From Leptasterias polaris (Eukaryota; Echinodermata; Asteroidea; Forcipulatida; Asteriidae), in contig JAZGTN010000037.1 in the NCBI GenBank assembly GCA_037783415.1, forward strand, positions 5,752,501-5,816,500: a stretch of 64,000 nucleotides of DNA, in the 5' to 3' direction. Below, piece after piece: positions 1 through 11,709 of the stretch; the first letter of the stretch is position 1, and every line of letters begins with the position of its first letter. The notes under the pieces are model-generated. The model worked only from the letters and a program-made list of their open reading frames with translations. It was not told the DNA's origin and ran no database searches. The position numbers were made by a program, and so were the translations under genes.

Positions 1-1112
1 ACAGTTAGCGCGATCTCTTGTTTAGAGTGCCGTTTACAAACCTCAGTGATAAAACAAGGTCCTATACTTATGTTCAGTCAGTCTTGGCTGTGACCTTTCG
101 ACGGAACTGACACCACACCGGGTGAGCTCCATGGTTACACGTGTCACTGTTTAGTTCAGTCGCGAAATGTCTGACAAGTTCTCAAGGCCAGGCCTGCAAG
201 TCACATACAGGGCTCGTGTCGTGTCACTCGGCCCCAGACGGTGCTGTGATGACGTATATCGGCATTGGACGATCCCACATGACCCAATAACCCCTGGTCA
301 ACTCTTCGTGTTTCGGAGAGATTCATTTGTCAAAAATAACGTATACAATATTGTTTATCCTTTGCTTTAATTGTTCTATAGTGATAGGGCTTGATCGCTA
401 AAGTGATCAAAAACATTCTTAAAAAGTCAGAACACCCTCGAAAATGTTTAGGCCTAAAGATAATAATTATGAAGTACGTGGTTCTTTCGGGGCTTAATTT
501 TAGTTATGGTTTGATACTAGCCTATAATAAAACATAGGCACTAAGTTACTGAATTTTAAGAGTTTGTTTTGAGTATACCTTGAAGTCTTTCAACATGTGA
601 TTTCGATATCGCCAGGTGATGCGCTTTCGTGACTTAGACCTAAGCACCGTCCGTCAAGCACACACAATGTACGTGACATGTTCCTTGCCATTATTTAGCT
701 CTGGTTGGCATTGCAGCCGTCCGGCCCAAGGTCGTCAGTATTTTGGATCTGATGGCTGTGCAGGCAGACACAATCTTTACAGTGGTGCTGCAACCAGCAA
801 CAATGGTGACGGTATTTTCCAAACAAAAGAACACAAATTTAACAAGAGATTTGTACACATTAAAACGCTTTAAGCCTAGGCCTGGCCTACATAACTTTGC
901 ATTGCGCACCAACGGACAGCATGTTCTTGTTCCTACGCCACAATTATTTTTTCCCTTTACAAGGAGCGAATGTTTCATCGCTAATTTAGTTTTTAACTTT
1001 GTGTATACAATTTTTTATACCTACCGGTGTATTCAATATTGACCAAACTTGCGTTTTTAGGTTAAGTGCATGTTTTATAGTTTAAATTGGAAAATACAAT
1101 TCAATAGCGGCC
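1..1112. other. No gene recognised
   Basis: Several frames of 60-99 codons overlap on both strands, but none has a recognisable domain or supporting neighbours. Mixed-composition intergenic DNA. Confidence 0.5.
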
Positions 1113-1278
1113 AATAGATCGATCCATTAAGCCCCGCCTCCTTACGAGTTGACCAATCACAGCCGCGAAACCCGATCACCATTAGTGCGAAGATCACCAA
1201 ACGGCTCAAATGGTGATCAGATTTCGCGGTTGTGATTGGTCAATGAGAAATGGGCGTGGCTTAATGGATCGGTGTATT
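1113..1278 (+). mobile_element. 166-bp palindromic MITE, copy 1
   Basis: Imperfect palindrome along its full length, ends AATA(C/G)A(T/C)CGATCCATTAAG and inverse. Contains GACCAATCACAGCCGCGAAA and the mirrored TTTCGCGGTTGTGATTGGTC. Confidence 0.85.
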
Positions 1279-1910
1279 ATGCATGTACTTCAACCTGTTA
1301 TGAATAAGTTTTTATGACGTCCATTATTTTGTTGGGCAGCGGCCGATATTGCCATTAAAACCAGTACCAGTCAATATCAGCTGCCTTTCGACAATGGTCG
1401 TTGTGCGAACTCTGCCATATAGGTCTATAAGTCACAAATTGAGCAAAATTAAGCTTATACTTTTGCATTAGAAAATGTGTAATGCCATAACTAATCAAGT
1501 TTATCACTGAACCCCTTTGTATTACAAAGTGAATTAATTTGTACAATTATTGATTTTCTTGGGGTCAGATTTCCCAAACAATTTTTTTCTTGCAACTCAA
1601 CATAAAATGTTCACAAGTATAATTTATGCACATCTACAGAGCGCTATAAAAACGCAACACCGACAACAACATCATGGTATCAATAAAAATATTGTATCAA
1701 TAAGATGGTAGGCCTATCAATATAACGGTACTAAAAATGGTATAGATAAAAGGGTATCAACAAAATTGTTTATTCAGCTCTTCTAACTGCCCTTTTCAGG
1801 GATGTGATCGGCTGTTGAAAAAAGGAAAAGAACTGCGGCTGCAAAGCGCGAAAGCTTGCGAGCTCGAAAGCGCAGCAAAGCCCATGGCCCTAATACATTT
1901 ATCTTTGGTT
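1279..1910. other. No feature seen
   Basis: AT-rich intergenic DNA with short GGTATCAA-type words near 1675-1765; nothing else supported. Confidence 0.5.
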
Positions 1911-2287
1911 TTAAAGGCACTGAACACATTTGGTAATTGTCAAAGACCAGTATTCTCACTTGGTGTATCCCAATATATGCATAAAATAACAAGCCTGTGA
2001 AAATTTGGACTCAATTGGTCATTGAAGTTGCAAGAAAATGATGAAAGAAAAAACACCCTTGTTGTACAAATTAGTGTGCTTTCGGATAGGAATAAAAGGC
2101 TTCTGGCCAGAAGTCTTTAATTATTTTAGTGAGAAATTACCTCTTTCTCAAAAACTACGTTACTTCAGAGGGAGTCGTTTCTCACAATGTTTAATACTAT
2201 CAACAGCTCTCCGTTGCTCGTTACCAAGTAAGTTTTTATGCTAATATATATTTTGAGTAATTACCAAACGTGTACAGTGCCTTTAAA
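1911..2287 (+). mobile_element. TTAA-flanked MITE, copy 1
   Basis: 377 bp with imperfect terminal inverted repeats of about 25 bp (AGGCACTGAACAC / inverse, then TTTGGTAATT) and TTAA at both ends, as for piggyBac-type or Kolobok-type non-autonomous elements. Opposite orientation to copies 2 and 3. No coding capacity. Confidence 0.85.
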
Positions 2288-2448
2288 AGCCCTATACTCT
2301 GCAATCTGGGGGCGTTCTATATGGTTTTATCTTCATTTTTTTAAATGAATTTGATCTTGAGTAAAAAATAACACACCCCAAAACATTGTTATTATTATTA
2401 TAATTTTATATATAGGCCTAAAGTATATTTTAAAATAAATAATATATT

Positions 2449-2468
2449 GGGGGGGGGGGGGGGGGGGG
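2449..2468 (+). repeat. G homopolymer, 20 nt
   Basis: Uninterrupted run of 20 G. Other G or C runs lie near 12596, 12747 and 33848. Confidence 0.95.
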
Positions 2469-2767
2469 CAACAGGAGAAACGGAGAAATCACATCCCTGC
2501 CCCTTTTAAACACAATCTAGAGACATGACGCATTTGTTCTTGTTATTGTCCGTTCTTTACTTTTGGAAAGAAGTTAAATTATGGATAAGCTCCAATTCAA
2601 GAACAAGTTCTCAGAGTATCATGTTTGATTGCAACACACGTCTGTTTGACCAAGATTTACTTGTAATTCTATTTTACTTGTGTATCTATTGCAAGCAAAA
2701 CATTTATACGGACGTCGAGAAAAACGGCCCTTTCATGCATTGTTGTGGTTTTTCTTATTTATTTAGA

Positions 2768-3495
2768 TCAGAGTTGCTAACATTTGCAGGGAGATTTTGT
2801 GCAACAATCAAGGAGATATTTAGACTGAGTTACATATACGTTCGACATATTAGGGAAAATACTTATTTATTTAAATCGGCGCTGCCAACATTTGCATCTT
2901 GCAATCAGGGAGATTTTGTGCAACAACCTGGGAGATATCTAAAATGAGTTTTATACATTCGTCATGTTAGGGAAAAAGTTTTCACAACCAGTTAAACAAT
3001 TTTGTATTTGTTCTGAATTAGATTGGTTTATTTTCAGGGAACTTTCTGCAGAATCAGGGGAGGTTTGCAGCTGTGTTGTATGCTTTAGTCATTATAGTTG
3101 ACTGTAATATAGGAATTAATAAGTTACAATGTATCTCGCAGCATGCTTCAGGTAGTATAACACGAGGATACCTGTAGTACCTGATCTGGCCATCATTGTT
3201 AATGAAGGACAAACATGGCACAATCTTTTAATTTAGGCAAATTTCCAGAGTATATTTATTTTAAAGTATGTCGTGAAGAGCAGAGATAGAAGAAACTTGA
3301 ATAGAACTGAATAGGCCACAGTGTCAGAGCTGCCAACATTTACATCTTGCTATCAGGGAGTTTTTCCACAACAATCAGGGAGATATATAGAATTATTACA
3401 TTCAACATAATAGGGGAAAAAAATTCCATAATCAGGGGAGATCGTAAAATGAATTCATCAGAACATGTAAAGATGGGTCTATTTTGAGGGAACTT
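2768..3495 (+). repeat. Degenerate spaced repeats (CTGCCAACATTTGCA / CAGGGAGATTTTG)
   Basis: Three related blocks begin near 2769, 2877 and 3322. Each has GCTGCCAACATTT(G/A)CAT, then (T)CAGGGAG..TTTTG/CCACAACA, then GGGAGATAT and TTAGGGAAAA/ATAGGGGAAAA. Confidence 0.65.
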
Positions 3496-3849
3496 TCTGC
3501 AGAATCGGGTAGAGTCCGGGTAGCTCTGCGGTGTACAAATTGCACTCAGCTAACCAGAAGGTCAGAGTGGAAGATGCAGACAAAAACAGGAAAAGAAAGA
3601 TGGAAACTGAGCGCTAACTGTCACCGACAGGGTGATCAGGGATATTGGTACTGGTGTGGGGTTAGACAGAAGAAAGTTAATGGGGAGGATTGTAATAAAG
3701 AAGAATATGTTATGTTTGCACTGGGTCCGGGGTTGAGGAATTTTTATTTTATTTTAATTTATTTATTTGTATTCATTTATTGATTGTTATTTTGTATATA
3801 ATTTATTTATTTATTTGTTTATTCATTTATTCCTTTATTCATTATGTGT

Positions 3850-4246
3850 ATATATATATCCTCCCCTGTCCTGTTTTCGAGGTTCCATGCCTTTTTCTTT
3901 GAATTGAAAAACAAAATGATGCCACATACCACATATCAACTGATGCCCCAATTACCATCCTTTGTTTATAAGTATGCAAACATATATTAAAACTTGATGG
4001 ACATGGAAACTTTCACACCACGCACCGATCTTCGATGACTTCAATAGCGTCCCATTTGTTTTGAGTTTTACCTGTTTTCAAGGCAAACAAGAAAGTATGG
4101 TGTCCCGGTGAAGCCATACGTGGAAGAAACATCTGCAGTGACTACAAGTGTTTTGTGAGACTTTGTGTATGACTCTATAGCCAGCAATTGTCTTCATTTT
4201 ATTCAAAATATTTTTAATTTAATTTTAAAAATTACCATGGTAATTT
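3850..4246 (+). repeat. Dispersed repeat of about 400 bp, copy 1
   Basis: Inverse copy of 62633-63042, sharing TTACCTGTTTTCAAGGCAAA, CATACGTGGAAGAAACATCT and the ATTACCATGGTAATT end. Unclassified. Confidence 0.75.
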
Positions 4247-5261
4247 GTTTTTTTTTGGGGGGGGGGGCGTTTTGCCCATACCCTGATGGCACAGTATAGG
4301 CTTCCCAAGTCATGTGAAGAGCAATCCACTGAAGTATTACTCGAATGGGATTCGAACCCACAAATTTTGACACTCTGCTGAACTAGATTTCTTGCACCAG
4401 GGATGAGTCATTCCAATAAAGTCTGAATCTACAATCTAAATTTTAGGAGGTACATAGAAATGATAGCATTTCCACCTGTTGGTAACCCTTGGAGTTATAA
4501 ATTCCAAATGAGCTTCTGGGAGCAGTATCCTCATTTCTAGAGAAGTACATCAAAGAGCAGAATTTATATCTGAAGAAGATAACAGCCATTTTCTCAAGGA
4601 GTATACAAAAAGTCTGAATTCAGATTAAAAGTCTGAAGTTCCTCATCCGAGTAGACTAACCCAACGAGCTTGTCCGGTAGCTATGGGGGCAGTTCCAAAC
4701 TTACATTTTACCAAAGATTTTATAATAGATAAATTTTGTTTGTGTTCTACCCACTCCCACTCACAAAGTAGCCAAAAAGCCTCAGCTCCAGAGTAATGCT
4801 ACTGCACGTGCTGTATCAAACTGATGTAAATTTGTATAAGAAAATTAAGAGGGGAAATTGACAAGCATATAAAACTGTGTAGTGTTTTTCAGATTATAAT
4901 ATTCTTAGAAAAAGACCAAGAGTAAATCAGCAGATCAGCTGAAATCTTGTATGCCTGACTGAATTACCAACATGATATTGTGCTGGATGTACATGTATAA
5001 AAAACCTGTGCGAGTATACTACGGAGGACTTTACTGTACAGTATAGGATCGAAGAAGATGATGACCTGTATGGTAGACTTTCAGGGATGCTAGGTGGCAG
5101 CAAACTTACCAGAACATACGCGCACTCGCAGTGTCCAAATTCTAACTGGCTGCATCTTTAAAGTATGCTTCAAGGCACGTGAACGTGACAACCAAACCAC
5201 AGCTACAACCTCAAACCATGTAGAAAGGAAAGTTACCATGCTCACAACTATAAAAACTACT
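4247..5261. other. Intergenic, old repeat remnants
   Basis: A G run near 4257-4267 and a SINE-like scrap on the minus strand at 4348-4395 (GGATTCGAACCC, ACACTCTGCTGAAC). The stretch 4400-4640 resembles 9866-10140 (GAGTCATTCC..AAA.GTCTGAA and ATTTCCACCTGTTGGTAACC words). Confidence 0.5.
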
Positions 5262-5513
5262 GGGCCCAATTTCATGGCTCTGCTTACCGTAAGCAAAGAA
5301 TCGGCGCTTACAGAAGCAGGGAATTCTACGCTTACGTCAAGCGTATTTCACGGGTTAGCAGGGAATTTTTGCTTTTGCTCTTGTGTAGTCCACGTTACTA
5401 GGCATTCTACGCTTACACAGCTAGCGCAGAAATTTTGCATTTGCACAGTAAGCGGAAAATGGTGATTGCAAGCACAGAATTCGGCGGTAAGCAGAGCCAT
5501 GGAATTTGACCCG
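5262..5513 (+). mobile_element. MITE with GCCCAATTTCATGGCTCTGC ends, copy 1
   Basis: About 250 bp with terminal inverted repeats of about 25 bp; the second copy at 35378 is alike throughout. Open frames seen here (CACGTTACTAGG region) recur in both copies and are repeat sequence. Confidence 0.8.
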
Positions 5514-6114
5514 GTACTACTGTAAATTACCTGGCATGTCTGCTGCAGCCTATAGTATTTCAAGATCTCACATTCACTGCAGTCTGTTTAAAACACTGTC
5601 ATTTTATTAGCATTGGGATGCTGAGAACTACGGAAGCGTTAAAGGGACATTGAAACATGGAAAGAAACAAGTTGAAAACTTCTCCAGAACTATGGTTTTA
5701 AACAGAATTTCTAAATGGGGGAACCCAAATCTCATGTCAATTGACTAAAAGGACATTCAAAGTGCTTGCTCAACAATAGTTTCTCATGTATTAATAACTG
5801 ATTCTGGTAATACACACACTGCGTGGTCCCAAACTGTCCAAATTATGAACAGGGTGTCCGATACAATCTCAAGGTAAAGAACACACTCATAGTCAGGTGG
5901 AATTGCTAAAAGTATATACATGATAGAAAACAATTTAACGTGGATTTTGAAAAATCTTAACTTCTCAAAATATCTCTAACTGCAATTTTTTAATATAGGT
6001 TATTGGTAGTTTTTTTAATCAATCACTTTACAAATCAAACGAACATAATTTAGTGAATACAGAATAAGTGTTCTTTCTATTAAGAGTCTCTGTATTATTG
6101 ATGATGAACAAACA

Positions 6115-6557
6115 TCAAGAGCTACTCTCCACTGGCATGTCTGATACATCTGCCTCCTTGGCAATTTCATCAGTTTCATGTTCTAAAGATGATGCCATGA
6201 CATCCTGAGCAATTTCTTTAGTATCAGACGATGAAGGGGCACTCTCCACTTGAGAGTCTTCATCCGGTATCGATAAAGATGCCTCATCATTTGCCAGTTC
6301 CTCCTTCTCCTCCTCCTCCCCATCTTCAGCCGTGGCTTTCTCCTTGTCTTCTCCACCAACAGGGTAGAGATCAGGATAACTGACCATACACTCTTGCATG
6401 GTGCGGAAATTGTCTATGCAATCCGACCCTTTGGGGTCTACCTCGCTGTAGTGAAAACAGGAGAAGGCATCGCGGAACTCCACTCCGCACGGCCCACTGG
6501 CCATTCCCCCAAGGCAGGGGCAGTTCCAGTTGATTTCACCATTATCCAGGATCAGAC
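6115..6557 (-). CDS. CHCHD4: CHCHD4 coding exon 3 (CPC, twin CX9C, acidic tail, stop)
   Basis: 443 nt from the CCAACAG acceptor to a TGA stop at 6115-6117. It begins [18 protein letters not shown] and holds every redox and structural cysteine except Cys4. The internal ATG at 6502-6504 is a methionine of the conserved GGMASGPCG stretch, not the gene start. Confidence 0.95.
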
Positions 6558-9500
6558 CTGTTGGGAGAAATGAAAGTTAACTTTGTCAAAACTCCACCTC
6601 TAACTTATCTTCTGGCGTGTTGTGGGTCTGCAGTCAAGCACACTGGACTCAGGCTCTGGTGTTCCTGATTAGAGAAAGGGGTTCAAGTCCCAGTCCTGGC
6701 ACTTGTGTCCTTAGGAAAAAAAACACTTAACCATTATTGCTCCCTCCTTTGGATCCTGTGTGTTGTGTAATGCACTTAATAAGAACCCAGTACACTTGTC
6801 GTTAAGAGAAGGGATTTGCTCTGTGTTTTCTGGTATGGTTAGCTGCAGGTTCCACAGACTCCAAAGCCCCCTGTAAACCGTAACATGGTGCTATGTAAGT
6901 AAACAGGTCTTACAATTCAAACATAGCTCCAAATACCTTGTAGAAAAGAAAGGAAAAAAATGAGTGCTTTGAGACGCCCTTGGGTGTGATAAAGGTCTTA
7001 ACAAACCGAATAATACATTAATATTTACTCAAAACCCCCAAAATATTCTTCATCCCTGATGCAAAAAATGACATAATTATTAAACCTTAAGATTAATGCT
7101 CCAATCAATAAGCATATGGTAATTTCACACCCAGCCTATGAGTTCTGAACAGATTGGAAGACTGATGCCAAGCATGGTCTTAGTTGGACATTGTACAATG
7201 TACATATCAGACATACAACTTTGTTTTTGCAGAATTAGAGGAAATTGTCATGCACAAACAATTTCGTTTAGCATTTTTCAATTTTTCTATAGCACTAAAA
7301 AAGAAAACAAAAGAGGAAGTCAGCTGAAAAGCTCTGTGCCTGACATTGTATTGACTCCATCAAAATTAGTTAATAAAACCAGATACTCCTTCATAGGCTT
7401 TTCACCCTGGGTTGGAACAAAAAGCTTCTAAGATTGGACTTTGTGTCAGTTCTTATAACTAACGAGAGGCTCTAAGGTCAAATTCAGTTTTGTGATGCAC
7501 TCATTTTCCAATAGATAGAGTCCTCATACAAGTGGGGGAAAAATGTCTCTAACCTCACGTTAAAACGGTATAAAATGTCATTTTATTTGATAGTCTTTCA
7601 GAGCGAAATTTGAAACATGACGTCATCGGACATCACAACCAAATGGGTCTGTCTGTACATTTCAGAGAGGGAATTTTCAGGCAGGTCAAAATGTCAAATT
7701 CAATGCCGTTTATCATCAAAATTCAGAAATGAACTTACAATACTAACTCTGTGCAACAATGTACAGACCATATATTTGAAATTTGTGACGTCATCATCCT
7801 TTGTTTGGATATCAACAAATATTGCACTTGAAGGGTAGTGGCATTTTACATTTACATCGTTTCAACGTGAGGTTAGAGACCCATTTTTATAAGGACTCTA
7901 TCGGAAAACGAGTGAACCACAAAACTGAGCTTAACCTTTGAGCTTCTGTTTAGAAATGAGCAACTTCTTTATACTTAGAGGGACCATCAAATAACAATAT
8001 CAGGCTGGACATTACCACTGTGCTGAATATCACTGGACTATTTTAGATGAAAAAGAAAGTGGTTCAGCGCGTTTATTTCAAGAACTGTAAAAACCATGAA
8101 ATTACTGTGTATTTTAACACTGGCCAAAGGCCAGCATGTTGTTACCTTCTCCCTCCTCCCTAGTGTCTTCTGTCCCCAGCTCCTTGACATCTTTCGTCAG
8201 GATCGGCTCCTCCTGGTCCTCTTTGGTCACAAAGATAATCCTGTCCTTTCCTGATATCAATGGAAAACGACAAAATTATTCTGATTAATCATTGGTAATT
8301 AACTTCCGACCCATAAAGGTAGTGAAGTGGTGTTTCCCGCGCTGTGTAATTGTGGGTGTGTCTAGCCATTTGAAACCGAGGATTTCAACACAGAGGATCT
8401 GGGTGTTTGACAGAGCGAGGGTGTTTGATAGAGCGAGGATGTCCTCGCTTCGCTTTAATGAACAAGACTAGGGATGTCGCTAACAAAAAAATATGTCCAA
8501 ACAATGGGAGAACAAAGTGAAGTCAAAGAGACGTTCTGATTTTGGTTACCGGTACATGTAGTTGATTAGAATTTCATAAAGATGCTTTCAGAAAAATGAG
8601 TATAAATCAAGAGTCTAAAAGTTTAACTGTTTCATGAGTGAAACAAATCAATTATTTGATTTACAAAACATCACAAGTAGATGCTGCACAATACAGCAAA
8701 GAGACCAGCAACAATAAATTACATAAATACAAGACAGTGCACTTATACACCAAAAATCAATTCACATTCGACAAATGTCAATGGGCTAATTTATTGATTG
8801 TGAATAACAGTGCTAGTAATTTTTACAAGTCGCTGGATAATAACAAAGAAACAGTGCGCTCCAATCCAGTGTTGTATGACTCGAGTCCAGGACTCGGACT
8901 CGAGTCCGTCTCGAGTCACCATTTCGGTGACTCGGACTTGACTCGAGTCACGTCTGCAAAAGACTCGGACTCGACTGTCATGACTCGGACTTGTCCCCGA
9001 GGACTCGTGACTTGCGAGTCACGTATTTTCACAAACATTACCTCTTTTAAATATTACAAACAATTCCGATGATCCGATTGTCATTCCCGGAGTGCACATG
9101 GAGGAATATTAACGTCTAGCACAAGAAATAAGTACACTGTCGTATGGTGTTGCAAGTAATAGTGATCCTGATTATTGTGTAGATGGCCATGTACGTACAG
9201 CTCGTGTATGTTCGATTCGTATGTTCAATATGCATTATAACACTGGGATGCACGACACCAATATTAATGCTGGTATTCTGTCAACGTTAACACCATAGCC
9301 ACTGCTTGTGCTTGATGCATATTACCAGGGAAATGGCATGTCTGGTACCTGTAAAACACAGCCTGCATATTGCACTGTGGTGGCTGTGTGTTGTTTGCAC
9401 CAGTTTCTACACATGGTCGACACACACACACCCACACACGACGTCAAGTTTGGTCACGTCACTAGTAAAAAGTAGTACACAATTTTTTTAATCATGGCAT

Positions 9501-11709
9501 CTGCCGTTCCGCCCCGTATTGTTTCTTTTGGTTAATACCAACTTTTAATGACAACAACTTTAACAGAACTTTGTTTAAATTAAATGTGTATTATTTTGTC
9601 ATTTCCAATTCTTATTTTACGACATTTGGTTTGCAATCAATATTTAAACAAGTGACTCGTGACTCGGACTCGGACTCGGACCAAGTGACTCGTGACTCGG
9701 ACTCGGACCAAGTGACTCGGGACTCGGACTCGACCCAAGTGACTTGGGACTCGGACTCGACACAGGTGACTCGACTACAACACTGCTCCAATCACAACAC
9801 AGCATTTATTTGTGTGGCATAAGGTGTTCAGTCTTGAGTCTTGCATACCATTATTGAACATACATGTACCAGGGATGAGAGTCATTGCTGGAAAAAAAGG
9901 TCTGAAACTACATGTTGGATCCAAATTGTAGGACGTAGGGCCTACATGTATGTTGAAATGATGGCGTTTCTACCTTTTGGTAACTCCTGGGGAGGGTTTG
10001 GAATTCAAAGGGCTTTTAGGAACAATGTCCTAAACACTAGTGAAGTAGATCAAAGGGCAGTCTTTCATTTTGTGGAACTTCACCAGGCTGACATAAAAAG
10101 TCTGAATTCAGACAAAAGTTTTAACAATCTCATCCCTGATGTACATGTAGTGGTGCACTGCCACTGGCAATAGCAGCCAGCCTCAATGTGCAAACAACCT
10201 TCTTCTACCAAAATACAGACTCAAAAACTAACAATTAAATCCCATTCCGGAGTCTGTTTTTAATAGAAAGGCTCTAGTTCAGGCCTGATACTTCAGGGAG
10301 GCGACTACCTTTGTTATTGCCTTGGAGCCCCTGGAATTTACAATTTCCTCGTAGGGGTGCCCTTTTAATTTTCAAAAACCAACAACCAGGGCTGCTAGCT
10401 AGTCTCTATAAAACGCTTCATACATGACTCAGGGCAAGACCTGAGCGACCAGCATATAATCTAGTAGGTAGTAGTATCATGGATGAGGCTTATCATTATC
10501 AATCAACCAACCAAAAATGCCAGCATAAATAAGCTGCGTTGCATGACTAAATCAGACGATGTTTCTTAAAGGCACTGTACACGTTTGGTAATTACTCAAA
10601 ATATATATTAGCATAAAAACTTACTTGGTAACGAGCAACGGAGAGCTGTTGATAGTATAAAACATTGTGAGAAACGACTCCCTCTGAAGTAACGTAGTTT
10701 TTGAGAAAGAGGTAATTTCTCACTAAAATAATAAAAGACTTCTGGCCAGAAGCCTTTTATTCCTATCTGAAAGCACACTAATTTGTACAACAAGGGTGTT
10801 TTTTCTTTCATCATTTTCTTGCAACTTCAATGACCAATTGAGTCCAAATTTTCACAGGTTTGTTATTTTATTCATATGTTGGGATACACCAAGTGAGAAT
10901 ACTGGTCTTTGACAATTACCAAACGTGTTCAGTGCCTTTTAAGGGAGTCCAAAATCATGGAGGTCCTCCATAGCAAAATCAGCACCACTGCAAAGTACTG
11001 CCACTGGCCTGGCAGTACTGCTACAGCTAAATGGATACACAAAGTTTATGTGTTTACACCCCTAGTTCTTAAAAAAATAAAAAAAATTGTTGTATTGGCA
11101 TAACGGGCATAGGGTACGTAGGTAATTTAAAAAATAGTTTTCCTTAACCGCTCAGCCATGACACGCATGCAGTCACTCAAAATAGTCATACAATTTACAT
11201 AAAATTACAATCACTAATTTTTATACTTCGGTCAGTCATCAATGGAGGAAGGAATTTACCATACCAACCGAACCAATTTTGCCACATTTTTCCTGCATTA
11301 TAAATGCTACACTCGTAGTCGTAGTCGTACTACATAACATTGACATGAATAAATTATATAAAACATTATGATTTTATGTGACTAGTGAGACTGAGAATAA
11401 AGAGAATTTCCTACTCTTTTCAACAGTATATAATTTGATGGGGTTTGATTTTTGACAGAGCTGTAAAAAATAAATGCCCCTCCTTTTCGTGTGTGCGTGA
11501 AATTGACTTAAAAGTCATTTACGACCAAATTGTACACAGAACCGTTGGCGTTTACATGTATGGTGGACGTGGTGGATATGGTTAAACTTCGCCTTCGGTT
11601 AGCAACTTGAACAATGACACTACATGCATGTACAGTCAGAACTTGTCCCACATGCATGTATTATACAAACGATGCATTCTTACTTACCTTCCTCCTTACA
11701 ATATGACAT
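6115..11709 (-). CDS. CHCHD4: CHCHD4 / MIA40 oxidoreductase (whole gene, 3 coding exons)
   Basis: Mitochondrial intermembrane-space oxidoreductase that imports small cysteine-rich proteins by forming disulfides in them; its partner is the sulfhydryl oxidase ALR/GFER (family knowledge). Joining 11688-11709, 8146-8250 and 6115-6557 gives 570 nt, 189 aa, one continuous frame. Seen in the protein: start MSYCKEEG, then [11 protein letters not shown], the redox CPC motif at C55-P-C57, and twin CX9C pairs C66/C76 and C89/C99. These are all the family's key cysteines, offset by two from human. The tail after about residue 110 is acidic and serine-rich and makes the protein about 47 aa longer than human (142 aa). 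No N-terminal presequence is visible, as expected for the metazoan form. The start codon has A at -3. A possible polyadenylation signal (AATAAA on the minus strand) lies at 5603-5608. Confidence 0.95.
6613..7005 (+). mobile_element. Old tRNA-derived SINE
   Basis: GGTTCAAGTCCCAGTCCTGG B-box region, ACTTGTGTCCTTAGG, AACCCAGTACACTTGTCGTT, CATGGTGCTATGTAAGTAAA, and tail GAGTGCTTTGAGACGCCCTT. In CHCHD4 intron 2. A similar tail piece lies at 30630-30700. Confidence 0.75.
7467..7945. mobile_element. Fold-back MITE, about 480 bp
   Basis: Arms pair in three blocks: CTCTAAGGTCAAATTCAG with CTGAGCTTAACCTTTGAG; AGATAGAGTCCT with AGGACTCTAT; GTCTCTAACCTCACGTT with AACGTGAGGTTAGAGAC. In CHCHD4 intron 2. 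Confidence 0.75.
8146..8250 (-). CDS. CHCHD4: CHCHD4 coding exon 2
   Basis: 105 nt encoding residues 8-43, including [11 protein letters not shown]. Acceptor ATATCAG, donor GTAAC. The exon starts and ends in phase 1. Confidence 0.93.
8867..9785. mobile_element. Non-autonomous hAT element with GACTCG-rich ends, 919 bp
   Basis: Terminal repeats CAGTGTTGTA.GACTCGA at both ends, exact 8-bp target duplication CTCCAATC at 8859-8866 and 9786-9793. Both subterminal regions (8875-9025 and 9652-9775) are arrays of GACTCG and GTGACTCG words. No transposase. In CHCHD4 intron 1. Confidence 0.9.
10566..10942 (-). mobile_element. TTAA-flanked MITE, copy 2
   Basis: Intact copy, nearly identical to copies 1 and 3, in CHCHD4 intron 1. 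Open frames on either strand of this family are repeats, not genes. Confidence 0.87.
11688..11709 (-). CDS. CHCHD4: CHCHD4 coding exon 1 (22 nt)
   Basis: Encodes MSYCKEE plus the first base of the Gly8 codon, followed by the donor GTAAG. It is too short for ORF searches and was found by looking for the conserved MSYC N-terminus with a phase-1 donor. The phase matches exon 2. Confidence 0.92.

Noticed and set aside
3484..3783. 99-codon ORF as a small gene
   Set aside because: It starts inside a degenerate repeat, its tail is AT-rich low complexity, and no domain is seen.
6115..6504. CHCHD4 starting at the internal ATG (129 aa)
   Set aside because: This would drop the CPC active site; upstream exons with matching phase restore the conserved N-terminus.
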